The notes beneath the pieces were generated by a model. It was not told where the DNA came from. It worked only from the letters and a program-made list of their open reading frames with translations, and made no database searches. 5,720 nucleotides of DNA from an uncultured Chloroflexota bacterium (GTDB taxonomy: Bacteria > Chloroflexota > Anaerolineae > Anaerolineales > Anaerolineaceae): positions 1 through 5,720 of the forward strand of contig CADBKS010000188.1 of the NCBI GenBank assembly GCA_902795255.1, written 5' to 3'. Shown one piece after another: positions 1 to 5,720 of the stretch. The translations under genes and the position numbers were made by a program. How positions within the stretch are numbered: the stretch's first letter is position 1; every line of letters begins with the position of its first letter.

Positions 1-4
1 AGCA

Positions 5-61
5 AAGCGTTTACAGACATGCGCTTACAAGCGCACGCGGGTACCAGCGCCTTACAGGCGC
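5..61. repeat. Cluster of small TTACA-loop inverted repeats, possible intergenic repetitive element
   Basis: TTACA occurs three times, at 11-15, 25-29 and 52-56, each time preceded by a GCG-rich arm. Two copies sit in clear hairpins. TGCGCT (20-25) pairs with AGCGCA (30-35) around TACA, and GCGCC (47-51) pairs with GGCGC (57-61) around TTACA. The first copy has only a partial arm, although AAGCG (5-9) could alternatively pair with CGCTT (22-26). No coding signal is convincing here, since all three + frames are open simply because the stretch is GC-rich. The pattern resembles a multi-copy palindromic intergenic element, but copy number cannot be judged from one window. Confidence 0.45.
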
Positions 62-68
62 AGAGCAA

Positions 69-89
69 ACCACCGGCTCAGCCGGTGGT
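69..89. terminator. Perfect 9-bp GC-rich hairpin, terminator-like
   Basis: ACCACCGGC (69-77) pairs perfectly with GCCGGTGGT (81-89) around a TCA loop. The + strand continues with CCTGATTT, which is a poor U-tract. The - strand continues with TTTGCTCT, also weak. The hairpin could end transcription from an upstream gene outside the window, or it could belong to the same repetitive element as 5-61. The structure is certain; its role as a terminator is inference. Confidence 0.4.
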
Positions 90-121
90 CCTGATTTGAA
101 ACCCGGTTTCACGGACCTTTT
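87..121 (+). terminator. Composite hairpin followed by TTTT, possible upstream-gene terminator
   Basis: GGTCC (87-91) can pair with GGACC (113-117), enclosing the TGAAAC/GTTTCA stem (97-102 with 106-111). TTTT follows directly at 118-121. The internal loop is asymmetric (TGATT against C). GGT at 87-89 is also used by the 69-89 hairpin, so the two folds exclude each other. It lies upstream of the uxaB promoter, so it would act on a transcript entering from the left. The T-run is short, so termination strength is uncertain. Confidence 0.35.
97..111. promoter_or_regulatory. Perfect palindrome TGAAAC-CCG-GTTTCA, candidate operator
   Basis: The 15-bp element reads TGAAACC-C-GGTTTCA, a perfect inverted repeat. 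Its TGAAAC-N3-GTTTCA form matches the core of the KdgR box described in enterobacteria, where KdgR is an IclR-family repressor of KDG and pectin catabolism genes. Finding it upstream of a pathway that yields KDG makes an operator plausible. Its centre (104) is about 80 nt upstream of the predicted transcription start, which is far for simple repression. It may instead be the inner stem of a terminator. No regulator gene is in the window. Confidence 0.35.
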
Positions 122-149
122 AACTGCATAAATATAACCGTATCATTCA

Positions 150-177
150 TTGACTTTGGCAAAACCGAAACTATACT
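150..177 (+). promoter_or_regulatory. Sigma-A/sigma-70-type promoter for the uxaBAC operon
   Basis: A -35 box TTGACT (150-155) and a -10 box TATACT (172-177) are separated by 16 nt, in an AT-rich stretch unlike the flanking GC-rich DNA. Transcription would start near 183-185 and give a leader of about 45 nt before uxaB. A second -10-like TATAAT at 186-191 has no matching -35 at the right distance. This is the only good promoter seen upstream of the operon. Confidence 0.7.
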
Positions 178-201
178 ACAATTAATATAATGTTGAATTG
201 C

Positions 202-221
202 GCCGGTTTCCGGCAGAAGGA
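202..221 (+). promoter_or_regulatory. uxaB ribosome binding site abutted by a small leader hairpin
   Basis: AGAAGGA (215-221) lies 7 nt before the ATG at 229 and sets that codon as the uxaB start. Directly before it, GCCGG (202-206) pairs with CCGGC (210-214) around TTT, leaving the ribosome binding site just outside the stem. The hairpin is short and may be incidental. Confidence 0.6.
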
Positions 222-228
222 TCGAAGG

Positions 229-1647
229 ATGAACATTAATGAACTTACTGCACAGGGAAAACATCCTGTCCGCGTCGCTCAGTTCGGTACGGGGAATTTC
301 CTGCGCGCTTTTGCTGATTATATGATCGATATCGCCAATGAGCGGGGCTGTTTTGACGGGGATGTTGTCATGGTCAAACAGGTCCCGGGCAGCGGACCGG
401 ACCGGCTGGCTGCGCAGGGAGGTCAGTATCATGTGATCCTGCAGGGGAAACAGGACGGCGCTGTTGTGGATGAAGCCAGAACGGTCACTTCGGTCCGCGG
501 GACAGTCAATCCTTATACCGATTACGAAGCTTATCAGGCCCTTGCCCGGCTGGATACACTCCGCTTCCTGATCTCCAACACGACGGAAGCAGGGATCGTT
601 TATGATGAAACGGACCGTTTTGATGCCCGGCCGGCAGCCAGTTTTCCCGGCCGTCTGGTGCAGTTCCTGTACGAGCGCTATCAGGCCTTCGGCGGGGACC
701 GCAGCAAAGGGCTGATCATTTTGCCGGTCGAGCTGATCGAGGATAACGGCAAAGTCCTGAAGGACTGCGTTGTCAGGCTAATCCGGCACTGGAACCTGGA
801 TGAAGCATTCCTTGCCTGGGTGGAAGAGGCGAACGATTTTTGTTCTACCCTGGTCGACCGCATCGTTTCCGGAAAGACACAGGCGATGAGTGAAAAGTAT
901 CCCGATGACAGCATGTATGTTGTCGCGGAACCTTTCGGCTTGTGGATCATTGCCGGTGACCGGGATATCCGTGCGGATTTCCCGCTGGATAAAGCCGGAA
1001 TGCCGGTGGTCTTCACCGATGACCTGAAGCCGTTCCGGGAACGCAAGGTCCGCGTGCTCAACGGTACGCATACTGCCATGGCGATGATCAGTTATCTCTG
1101 CGGTGTGAATATCGTCGCGGACGCCATGGCTGATCCGCTGCTGCGCCGTTATATTGACCGGGTCTGCTATGAAGAACTGGCCCCGGCAGTCCCGCAGCCG
1201 CTCGAGGAAACGAGAGAATTTGCCGATGAGGTGATGGAACGCTTCGAAAATCCCTTCCTGAACCACAAACTGCTGGATATCTCCCTGAATTCCGTTTCAA
1301 AATGGAAAGCCCGCGATCTGCCGACGGTCTGCGATACGCTCAAAGCCGGAAATGATCCGAAGGTGCTGATCTTTTCCCTGGCCGCGCTGCTGGCTTTTGA
1401 TACGGTGGCTTATGATGAAAATGACCAGTATTACGGCAGACGTGTGAACGGTGAACCGTATCCGATCCGGGAGGACCGCAAAGTGGTGGCTGCCATTCAG
1501 GCACGGAGTGAGGAAGATGTCAGACGGATCCTTGCCGATGAATCGCTCTGGGGTATTGATCTGAGTTCCCTCACCGGCCGCGTGTATGGCTGGCTGACTG
1601 AGATCCGAAAGGATCCGCGCGCGGCGGTGGAGGCGCTGTTAGGCTGA
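229..1647 (+). CDS. uxaB: Tagaturonate reductase (altronate oxidoreductase), mannitol dehydrogenase family
   Basis: This cytoplasmic enzyme reduces D-tagaturonate to D-altronate with NADH, the second step of galacturonate breakdown. The 472-residue product has the layout of the long-chain polyol dehydrogenase (mannitol dehydrogenase) family. An N-terminal nucleotide-binding domain opens with FGTGNFLRAF (from residue 19). A helical C-terminal domain carries the family KxxxxNxxH signature as K273, N278 and H281. Segments such as RFLISNTTEAGIVYDE and FCSTLVDRIV fit UxaB. The ATG at 229 is preferred to the in-frame ATG at 190, which sits only a few nt after the predicted transcription start, lacks a ribosome binding site and adds a 13-residue tail unlike the family. 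The gene leads a tight operon, and uxaA starts 2 nt after its stop. UxuB (fructuronate reductase) is a relative with similar motifs, but the adjacent altronate dehydratase favours UxaB. Confidence 0.92.
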   Translation: MNINELTAQGKHPVRVAQFGTGNFLRAFADYMIDIANERGCFDGDVVMVKQVPGSGPDRLAAQGGQYHVILQGKQDGAVVDEARTVTSVRGTVNPYTDYEAYQALARLDTLRFLISNTTEAGIVYDETDRFDARPAASFPGRLVQFLYERYQAFGGDRSKGLIILPVELIEDNGKVLKDCVVRLIRHWNLDEAFLAWVEEANDFCSTLVDRIVSGKTQAMSEKYPDDSMYVVAEPFGLWIIAGDRDIRADFPLDKAGMPVVFTDDLKPFRERKVRVLNGTHTAMAMISYLCGVNIVADAMADPLLRRYIDRVCYEELAPAVPQPLEETREFADEVMERFENPFLNHKLLDISLNSVSKWKARDLPTVCDTLKAGNDPKVLIFSLAALLAFDTVAYDENDQYYGRRVNGEPYPIREDRKVVAAIQARSEEDVRRILADESLWGIDLSSLTGRVYGWLTEIRKDPRAAVEALLG

Positions 1648-1649
1648 GT

Positions 1650-3134
1650 ATGAACAACTTTATCCGCATCCATTCAAGTGACAATGTGGCTGTGGCCCTG
1701 AAAACCGTCCCTGCCGGAACACCGGTGGATCTGGACGGGTATGCCGTGACTGCTGCCGAAGAGATCCCGGCAGGACACAAGATCGCACTTACGGATATTC
1801 CCGAAGGCGTGAATATTATCAAGTACGGTTTCCCGATCGGTCACGCAAAGGCGGACATTAAGGCCGGTGAACATGTACACACGCACAATGTGAAATCCAA
1901 TCTGGAAGGTCTGCGGGAATATGCTTACCATCCGGTAAAGGGTACTGACCGGGTCGAAGAGCCGCAGACTTTTATGGGCTATGTCCGTCCGGACGGCCGG
2001 GTCGGGATCCGCAATGAAGTCTGGATCATTCCGACGGTGGGCTGTGTCAACGGGATCGCGGAAGCGATCGAAGACCGCTGCCGCGCGGAAATGCCGGAAG
2101 GTGTGGAGCGCGTCTGCGCTTATACCCATCCGTATGGCTGTTCGCAGCTGGGCGGGGACCATCTGATGACGCAGAAAGCGCTCTGCGGGCTGATCCGTCA
2201 TCCGAATGCCGCCGGGGTCCTGGTGCTGGGGCTGGGCTGCGAAAACAATCAGATCGATGACCTGAAACAGGTCCTCGGGGAATATGATCCCGAACGGGTG
2301 AAATTCCTGGTCTGCCAGCAGGTCGAAGACGAGATCGCCGAGGGAACGGCGATCGTAAAAGAGCTGATGGCCGCTGCCGCGAAATGCACCCGGGAGCCGG
2401 TCCCGGCTTCCAAACTGACCGTCGGACTCAAGTGCGGCGGATCGGATGGATTCTCCGGTATCACGGCCAATCCGCTGCTGGGTTCCTTCGCTGAAAAACT
2501 GAGCGCGCAGGGCGGTGCGGTGATGCTGACGGAAGTACCGGAAATGTTCGGCGCCGAGACCATGCTGATGGACCGCGCGGAAAACGAAGCCGTTTTTGAA
2601 AAGACGGTCGCGCTCATCAATGATTTCAAAGAATATTTCATGCGCTACGGGGAAAAGATCAATGAGAATCCTTCTCCGGGCAATAAAAAAGGCGGTATCA
2701 CCACTCTGGAGGATAAATCCCTGGGTTGTGTGCAGAAAGGCGGACGGATCACTGTCCGCGACGTGCTGCATTACGGCGACACCCTGACGACGCCGGGACT
2801 GAACCTGCTGCAGGCGCCGGGCAATGACCTGGTGGCGGCGACAGCGCTGGCGATCAGCGGTGCGCAGATGATCCTTTTCACGACCGGACGCGGCACGCCT
2901 TTCGGCTGCCCGGTCCCGACCGTGAAAGTTTCCACGCAGTCCGATATCGCCGCGCGGAAGAAGAACTGGATCGACTTCAACGCGGGGATGCTGCTGGAAG
3001 GCAAAACCATGGCCGAAGAGACGGAAGACCTGTTTGCCTATGTACTGCAGGTCGCTTCCGGGGAAAAGCATCCCGCCAGTGAAGCACTGAGCAAGAAAAA
3101 CCTGGCCATCTTTAAAGATGGAGTCACTTTATAA
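1650..3134 (+). CDS. uxaA: Altronate dehydratase, full-length SAF + UxaA domains
   Basis: The enzyme converts D-altronate to 2-keto-3-deoxy-D-gluconate and water, the third step of galacturonate catabolism, in the cytoplasm. The 494-residue product is close to the usual length of about 495. Residues 1 to about 80 form the SAF domain, ending in the histidine-rich HVHTHN (75-80). From about 107 onward runs the UxaA/GarD catalytic region, with GYVRPDGRVGIRNE (110-123), GCVNG (C132), HPYGCSQ (H160, C164), GLGCENN (C197), LKCGGSDGFSG (C262), QAPGND (388-393) and TTGRGTPFGCPVP (411-423). Conserved His and Cys residues fit the metal-dependent dehydratase family; which of them bind metal is not shown by sequence alone. 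The start lies 2 nt after the uxaB stop. The nearest GGAGG (1629-1633) is 16 nt away, too far for a normal site, so translation is probably coupled to uxaB. Galactarate dehydratase is the main relative, but the neighbours argue for altronate. Confidence 0.95.
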   Translation: MNNFIRIHSSDNVAVALKTVPAGTPVDLDGYAVTAAEEIPAGHKIALTDIPEGVNIIKYGFPIGHAKADIKAGEHVHTHNVKSNLEGLREYAYHPVKGTDRVEEPQTFMGYVRPDGRVGIRNEVWIIPTVGCVNGIAEAIEDRCRAEMPEGVERVCAYTHPYGCSQLGGDHLMTQKALCGLIRHPNAAGVLVLGLGCENNQIDDLKQVLGEYDPERVKFLVCQQVEDEIAEGTAIVKELMAAAAKCTREPVPASKLTVGLKCGGSDGFSGITANPLLGSFAEKLSAQGGAVMLTEVPEMFGAETMLMDRAENEAVFEKTVALINDFKEYFMRYGEKINENPSPGNKKGGITTLEDKSLGCVQKGGRITVRDVLHYGDTLTTPGLNLLQAPGNDLVAATALAISGAQMILFTTGRGTPFGCPVPTVKVSTQSDIAARKKNWIDFNAGMLLEGKTMAEETEDLFAYVLQVASGEKHPASEALSKKNLAIFKDGVTL

Positions 3135-3139
3135 AAATC

Positions 3140-3146
3140 AGGAGAG
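3140..3146 (+). promoter_or_regulatory. uxaC ribosome binding site
   Basis: AGGAGAG lies 8 nt before the ATG at 3155. It supports that start over the in-frame ATG at codon 5. Confidence 0.75.
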
Positions 3147-3154
3147 TTTGTACA

Positions 3155-4588
3155 ATGAAACCGTTTATGGATAAAGATTTCCTTCTGGAAACCGAAACCG
3201 CGAAACATTTATTCCACGATTACGCTGAGTCCCAGCCGCTGGTCGACTATCACTGCCATATCAGCCCGCAGGAGATCTACGAAGACCGGCGCTTCAACAA
3301 CCTCACGGAGGTCTGGCTGGGCGGAAAGATGCCGGACGGCAGCTATTTCGGCGACCACTATAAGTGGCGCGTGATGCGTTCCAACGGCGTGAGCGAAGAT
3401 TATGTGACCGGGGATAAACCGGACTACGAACGTTTCCTGAAATTTGTCGAAGCACTGGAAATGGCCATCGGGAACCCGATGTTCCACTGGTGCAACCTGG
3501 AACTCCATCAGTTTTTCGGTTATGATCAGCCGCTGACGCTCGAAAACGCCAAAGAGGTCTGGGATCTGTGCTGTGACAAACTGCAGCATGATCCGGATCT
3601 GACCGTCCGGGGGATCATCCGCAAGGCGAATGTTGCCATGATCGGTACGACGGATGATCCCGCGGATACACTGGAATGGCACAAGAAGATCGCGGCGGAT
3701 CCGACCATCACCGTAAAAGTCTGCCCTTCCTACCGCCCGGATAAGGCCATCAATATCAATAAGCCCGGTTTTGCCGCATATATCGCGAAACTTGCTGCTA
3801 GTGTCGGAAAAGAAACACTCGAAAGTGTCCGGGATGTCTGCGCGGCACTGACCGAACGGCTCGAATACTTCGCGGAACTCGGCTGCCGAGCCAGTGACCA
3901 CGGGCTGGACTACATTCCTTTCCGCCCGGCTTCATATGAGGAAGTGAATGCCGTTTACCGGAAGGTCATGAACGGCGGTGAAGTCAGCACCGAAGAGGCT
4001 GAAAAATACCAGACCGCGATCCTGATGTACCTGGGCAGGGAATATCACCGGCTGAATATTGCCATGCAGCTGCATTATTCCTGCAAGCGCAACGCCAATG
4101 CGCGGATGTACCGGCAGCTCGGTCCGGATACAGGATACGATATGATCTCCCAGAACAGCTGCGGCGGTGATATCGCGGACCTGCTTTCCGCACTGGATGA
4201 AAACGGTGAATGCCCGAAGACGATCCTGTACTCCCTGAATTCCACCGATTTTGATCAGCTCGGGACGATCCTCGGCTGCTTCCAGTCCGATGAGGTGATC
4301 GGCAAGATGCAGCTCGGCTCTGCCTGGTGGTTCCTGGACACAAAATCCGGCATGGAAGCGCAGATGCGCTCCTTTGCCAATCTCAGCCTGCTCGGAAACT
4401 TCATCGGCATGCTCACGGATTCCCGCTCCTTCCTTTCCTATGCCAGACACGATTATTTCCGCCGCATTTTCTGCAATATGGTCGGGAACTGGGTCGAAAA
4501 CGGGGAATATCCCAACAGCGAGGCAAGCCTGAAGAAGATCGTTGAGGGTGTTTCCTACAAGAACGCTGCACGTTACTTTAACCTCTGA
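3155..4588 (+). CDS. uxaC: Glucuronate/galacturonate isomerase (uronate isomerase)
   Basis: This enzyme interconverts D-glucuronate with D-fructuronate and D-galacturonate with D-tagaturonate, the entry step of the pathway, in the cytoplasm. The 477-residue product is near the roughly 470 typical of UxaC, an amidohydrolase-superfamily TIM barrel. Landmarks are DYHCHISP with the HxH metal motif (H33, H35), YKWRVMRSNGV (69-79), GTTDDP (164-169), CPSYRPDK (190-197), SDHGLD (H249), LGPDTGYD (322-329), GSAWWF (388-393) and the C-terminal block GMLTDSRSFLSYARHDYF (418-435). The segment LHYSCKRNANARM (307-319) fits the family but differs from the LHFGAIRNNN wording I remember from proteobacterial UxaC. 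It begins 20 nt after uxaA with its own strong ribosome binding site and is most likely co-transcribed from the promoter at 150-177. With uxaB and uxaA it completes the route from galacturonate to KDG. Confidence 0.96.
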   Translation: MKPFMDKDFLLETETAKHLFHDYAESQPLVDYHCHISPQEIYEDRRFNNLTEVWLGGKMPDGSYFGDHYKWRVMRSNGVSEDYVTGDKPDYERFLKFVEALEMAIGNPMFHWCNLELHQFFGYDQPLTLENAKEVWDLCCDKLQHDPDLTVRGIIRKANVAMIGTTDDPADTLEWHKKIAADPTITVKVCPSYRPDKAININKPGFAAYIAKLAASVGKETLESVRDVCAALTERLEYFAELGCRASDHGLDYIPFRPASYEEVNAVYRKVMNGGEVSTEEAEKYQTAILMYLGREYHRLNIAMQLHYSCKRNANARMYRQLGPDTGYDMISQNSCGGDIADLLSALDENGECPKTILYSLNSTDFDQLGTILGCFQSDEVIGKMQLGSAWWFLDTKSGMEAQMRSFANLSLLGNFIGMLTDSRSFLSYARHDYFRRIFCNMVGNWVENGEYPNSEASLKKIVEGVSYKNAARYFNL

Positions 4589-4613
4589 TCCGTGTGATAA
4601 CTGAACGGTAACG

Positions 4614-4666
4614 CGTGAAGCTGCCGGGCTCCGGAATAATCAAACCGGGATCCCGGCAGCTTCACG
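4614..4666 (+). terminator. Long perfect stem-loop between uxaC and the TIM-barrel gene
   Basis: CGTGAAGCTGCCGGG (4614-4628) pairs perfectly over 15 bp with CCCGGCAGCTTCACG (4652-4666). Inside, CCGG (4631-4634) can pair with CCGG (4645-4648) around an A-rich 10-nt loop. The stem starts 25 nt after the uxaC stop. No U-tract follows directly; the nearest run, TTTTAA, is about 12 nt beyond the stem. It may be an inefficient terminator that limits downstream expression, or an mRNA 3'-end stabiliser or processing element. The fold is certain; the role is inference. Confidence 0.6.
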
Positions 4667-4687
4667 GCTGTATTCCGCTTTTAATTC

Positions 4688-4695
4688 AAAGGAGA
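4688..4695 (+). promoter_or_regulatory. Ribosome binding site of the TIM-barrel gene
   Basis: AAAGGAGA ends 4 nt before the ATG at 4700, with the GGAG core 5 nt away. It supports this start. I saw no convincing -35/-10 pair between the 4614-4666 stem-loop and this site, so the gene is probably reached by read-through from the uxa genes. Confidence 0.7.
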
Positions 4696-4699
4696 AATA

Positions 4700-5557
4700 A
4701 TGCTTCAAATCGGTATCCGTCTGCATGATGTAAACAGCGGCTGTGCGGAAGAACTGCAGACGCTGGAAGCCCGTGCGGCCAAAGCGCGGGAAGAAGGCTT
4801 CTGCTGTGTCCATCTGGCCCCGCAAAAGGTGATGAAAGGGATCAGCTATGATCCTTCCGCGATGACGGAAGGGCTCGGCACTTATTTCAAACGGGTCTTT
4901 CAGAAAAATGACCTGGATATCGCCGTACTCGGTTGCTACCTGAATCTGGCCCATCCGGATGAGGTGAAGATGCGTGATATCAAGGCGCGTTATTACGGGA
5001 ATATGCGGGTCGCGGCTCTCTGCGGCGCGGCGATGGTCGGTACGGAAACCGGAGCCCCGAACGCTGAATACAAACTCGACCGCAATACGCATACACAGGA
5101 AGCGCTGAATACCTTCATGCATAATCTTGAAGATGTGGTGCGGGTCGCGGAGGATTATGGCGTGACACTGGCGATCGAACCGGTGTGGAACCATATCGTC
5201 TACACTCCCTCTCTTGCGCTGCACGTGATCCACAGTATCGGCAGCCGCAACCTGCGCGTCATCTTTGACCCGGTGAACCTGCTGTGTATGGAAAATGTCG
5301 ATGACCGGGAATCCGTTTTCGCGGATGCCATGGATAAGCTGGGCGAACATATCGCCATGGTCCACATCAAGGACTTCATCAGACAGGATGGAAAACTTGT
5401 GAGTGTCGCGGCGGGAACGGGTGAAATGGATTACACGTCCATCCTCCGCTATCTGAAGGCGCATAAACCTTATGTCCAGATCTCACTGGAGAACACCTGC
5501 AACGATAACGCCGTCGCTTCCAGAGAACTGATCGAACGGGTCTGTGACGGGATCTGA
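4700..5557 (+). CDS. Sugar phosphate isomerase/epimerase-like TIM-barrel protein (xylose isomerase-like family)
   Basis: The 285-residue product fits the xylose isomerase-like TIM-barrel family (AP endonuclease 2 superfamily), cytoplasmic and probably metal-dependent. Four residues are placed as expected for the metal site at the barrel strand ends: E160 (LAIEPVW), D190 (VIFDPVN), H222 (MVHIKD) and E264 (ISLENT). The start MLQIGIRLHD is a typical first strand. I see no signal peptide or membrane segment. Family members act on varied sugars, keto-sugars, inososes and ketose derivatives, so the substrate cannot be named. It follows uxaC after 111 nt containing a strong stem-loop, and an alpha/beta hydrolase gene follows it. 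A role in epimerising or isomerising a uronate-derived or pectin-derived sugar is plausible inference. It does not resemble UxaE tagaturonate epimerase as I know that family. The four intact metal ligands suggest an active enzyme. Confidence 0.85.
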   Translation: MLQIGIRLHDVNSGCAEELQTLEARAAKAREEGFCCVHLAPQKVMKGISYDPSAMTEGLGTYFKRVFQKNDLDIAVLGCYLNLAHPDEVKMRDIKARYYGNMRVAALCGAAMVGTETGAPNAEYKLDRNTHTQEALNTFMHNLEDVVRVAEDYGVTLAIEPVWNHIVYTPSLALHVIHSIGSRNLRVIFDPVNLLCMENVDDRESVFADAMDKLGEHIAMVHIKDFIRQDGKLVSVAAGTGEMDYTSILRYLKAHKPYVQISLENTCNDNAVASRELIERVCDGI

Positions 5558-5615
5558 TACCGTCGGCAGGTAATATGACTCAGCCCGGCTGTATCAGCTG
5601 TGTGAGAAATGACCG

Positions 5616-5720
5616 ATGATAAAGAATTTTGAAATCAACAGCAGCGGTCTCAATGTCCGCTGCCGGGTTTATTCCGAAAAAGGCGCCGAGGTCCGTAAAG
5701 CCGTGATCTTCGGACACGGT
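5616..5720 (+). CDS. Probable alpha/beta hydrolase, N-terminal fragment cut by the window edge
   Basis: An open frame of 35 codons runs off the right end. It begins at the first ATG after an in-frame TGA (5610-5612), so the start is well bounded. The visible protein has an opening beta-strand region (FEINSSGLNVRCRVYSE) followed by KAVIFGHG. This is the strand and His-Gly turn that forms the oxyanion-hole region in alpha/beta hydrolases. The nucleophile elbow and the catalytic Asp and His would lie beyond the window. The ribosome binding site is weak (GAGA at 5604-5607, 8 nt upstream). It starts 58 nt after the TIM-barrel gene on the same strand and is likely in the same transcript. An esterase acting on plant polysaccharide decorations would suit the context, but that is a guess. 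The family call rests on one motif. Confidence 0.6.
   Translation, partial: MIKNFEINSSGLNVRCRVYSEKGAEVRKAVIFGHG

Noticed and set aside
1..99. Open frame from the left edge to a TGA at 97-99, possible tail of an upstream gene
   Set aside because: All three forward frames are open here because the DNA is GC-rich and palindromic. The 32-residue translation is low in information, and the hairpins explain the sequence better.
179..200. CAATT...AATTG inverted repeat over the uxaB transcription start
   Set aside because: The arms are only 5 bp, AT-rich and widely spaced, so they are expected by chance. They do not match a known uronate regulator site.
190..228. In-frame upstream ATG that would extend uxaB by 13 residues
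   Set aside because: It lies only a few nt after the predicted transcription start, overlaps a TATAAT, has no ribosome binding site, and the extra residues do not look like the family. The ATG at 229 has AGAAGGA at good spacing.
1674..3071. Long antisense open frame opposite uxaA (465 codons)
   Set aside because: It is a shadow of a GC-rich coding gene. The translation is rich in Arg, His and Asp with no recognisable domain, and the sense strand encodes an unmistakable altronate dehydratase.
3209..3901. Antisense open frame opposite uxaC (230 codons)
   Set aside because: It has no recognisable motifs, and the sense strand is clearly uxaC.
4640..5464. Antisense open frame opposite the TIM-barrel gene (274 codons)
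   Set aside because: It is a composition-driven shadow with no domain resemblance. Its end would run through the intercistronic stem-loop.
5558..5615. Short palindromes (CAGCC-C-GGCTG at 5581-5591, CAGCTG at 5595-5600) between the last two genes
   Set aside because: They are too short for a terminator or operator call, and no U-tract or promoter is associated.

Overview
This window looks like a hexuronate (galacturonate/glucuronate) catabolic operon, read entirely on the + strand. The likely source is a moderately GC-rich anaerobic member of the Bacillota, for example a gut or rumen Clostridia-type bacterium. That placement is inference. It rests on strong AGGAG-type ribosome binding sites, a sigma-A-like promoter, and a reductase that resembles Bacillota tagaturonate reductases as I remember them. 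No marker gene is present to fix the taxon.

Layout: positions 1-121 hold no gene that can be supported. They are packed with inverted repeats: small TTACA-loop hairpins, a perfect 9-bp hairpin, and a TGAAAC-CCG-GTTTCA palindrome. An AT-rich stretch follows with a good promoter (TTGACT-16 nt-TATACT) and a leader of about 45 nt. Then come uxaB (tagaturonate reductase, 229-1647), uxaA (altronate dehydratase, 1650-3134) and uxaC (glucuronate/galacturonate isomerase, 3155-4588), with gaps of 2 and 20 nt. A 111-nt gap carrying a 15-bp perfect stem-loop separates them from a gene for a xylose-isomerase-like TIM-barrel protein (4700-5557). The first 35 codons of a probable alpha/beta hydrolase run off the right edge (5616-5720).

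How the genes work together: UxaC isomerises D-galacturonate to D-tagaturonate (and D-glucuronate to D-fructuronate), UxaB reduces tagaturonate to D-altronate with NADH, and UxaA dehydrates altronate to 2-keto-3-deoxygluconate (KDG). The KDG kinase and aldolase, a uronate transporter and a regulator must lie outside the window. The two downstream genes may be accessory to pectin or uronate use, but their substrates cannot be read from sequence.

No undescribed system is evident. The points most worth a second look are the palindrome-rich upstream region, the intercistronic stem-loop, and the two unassigned downstream enzymes.
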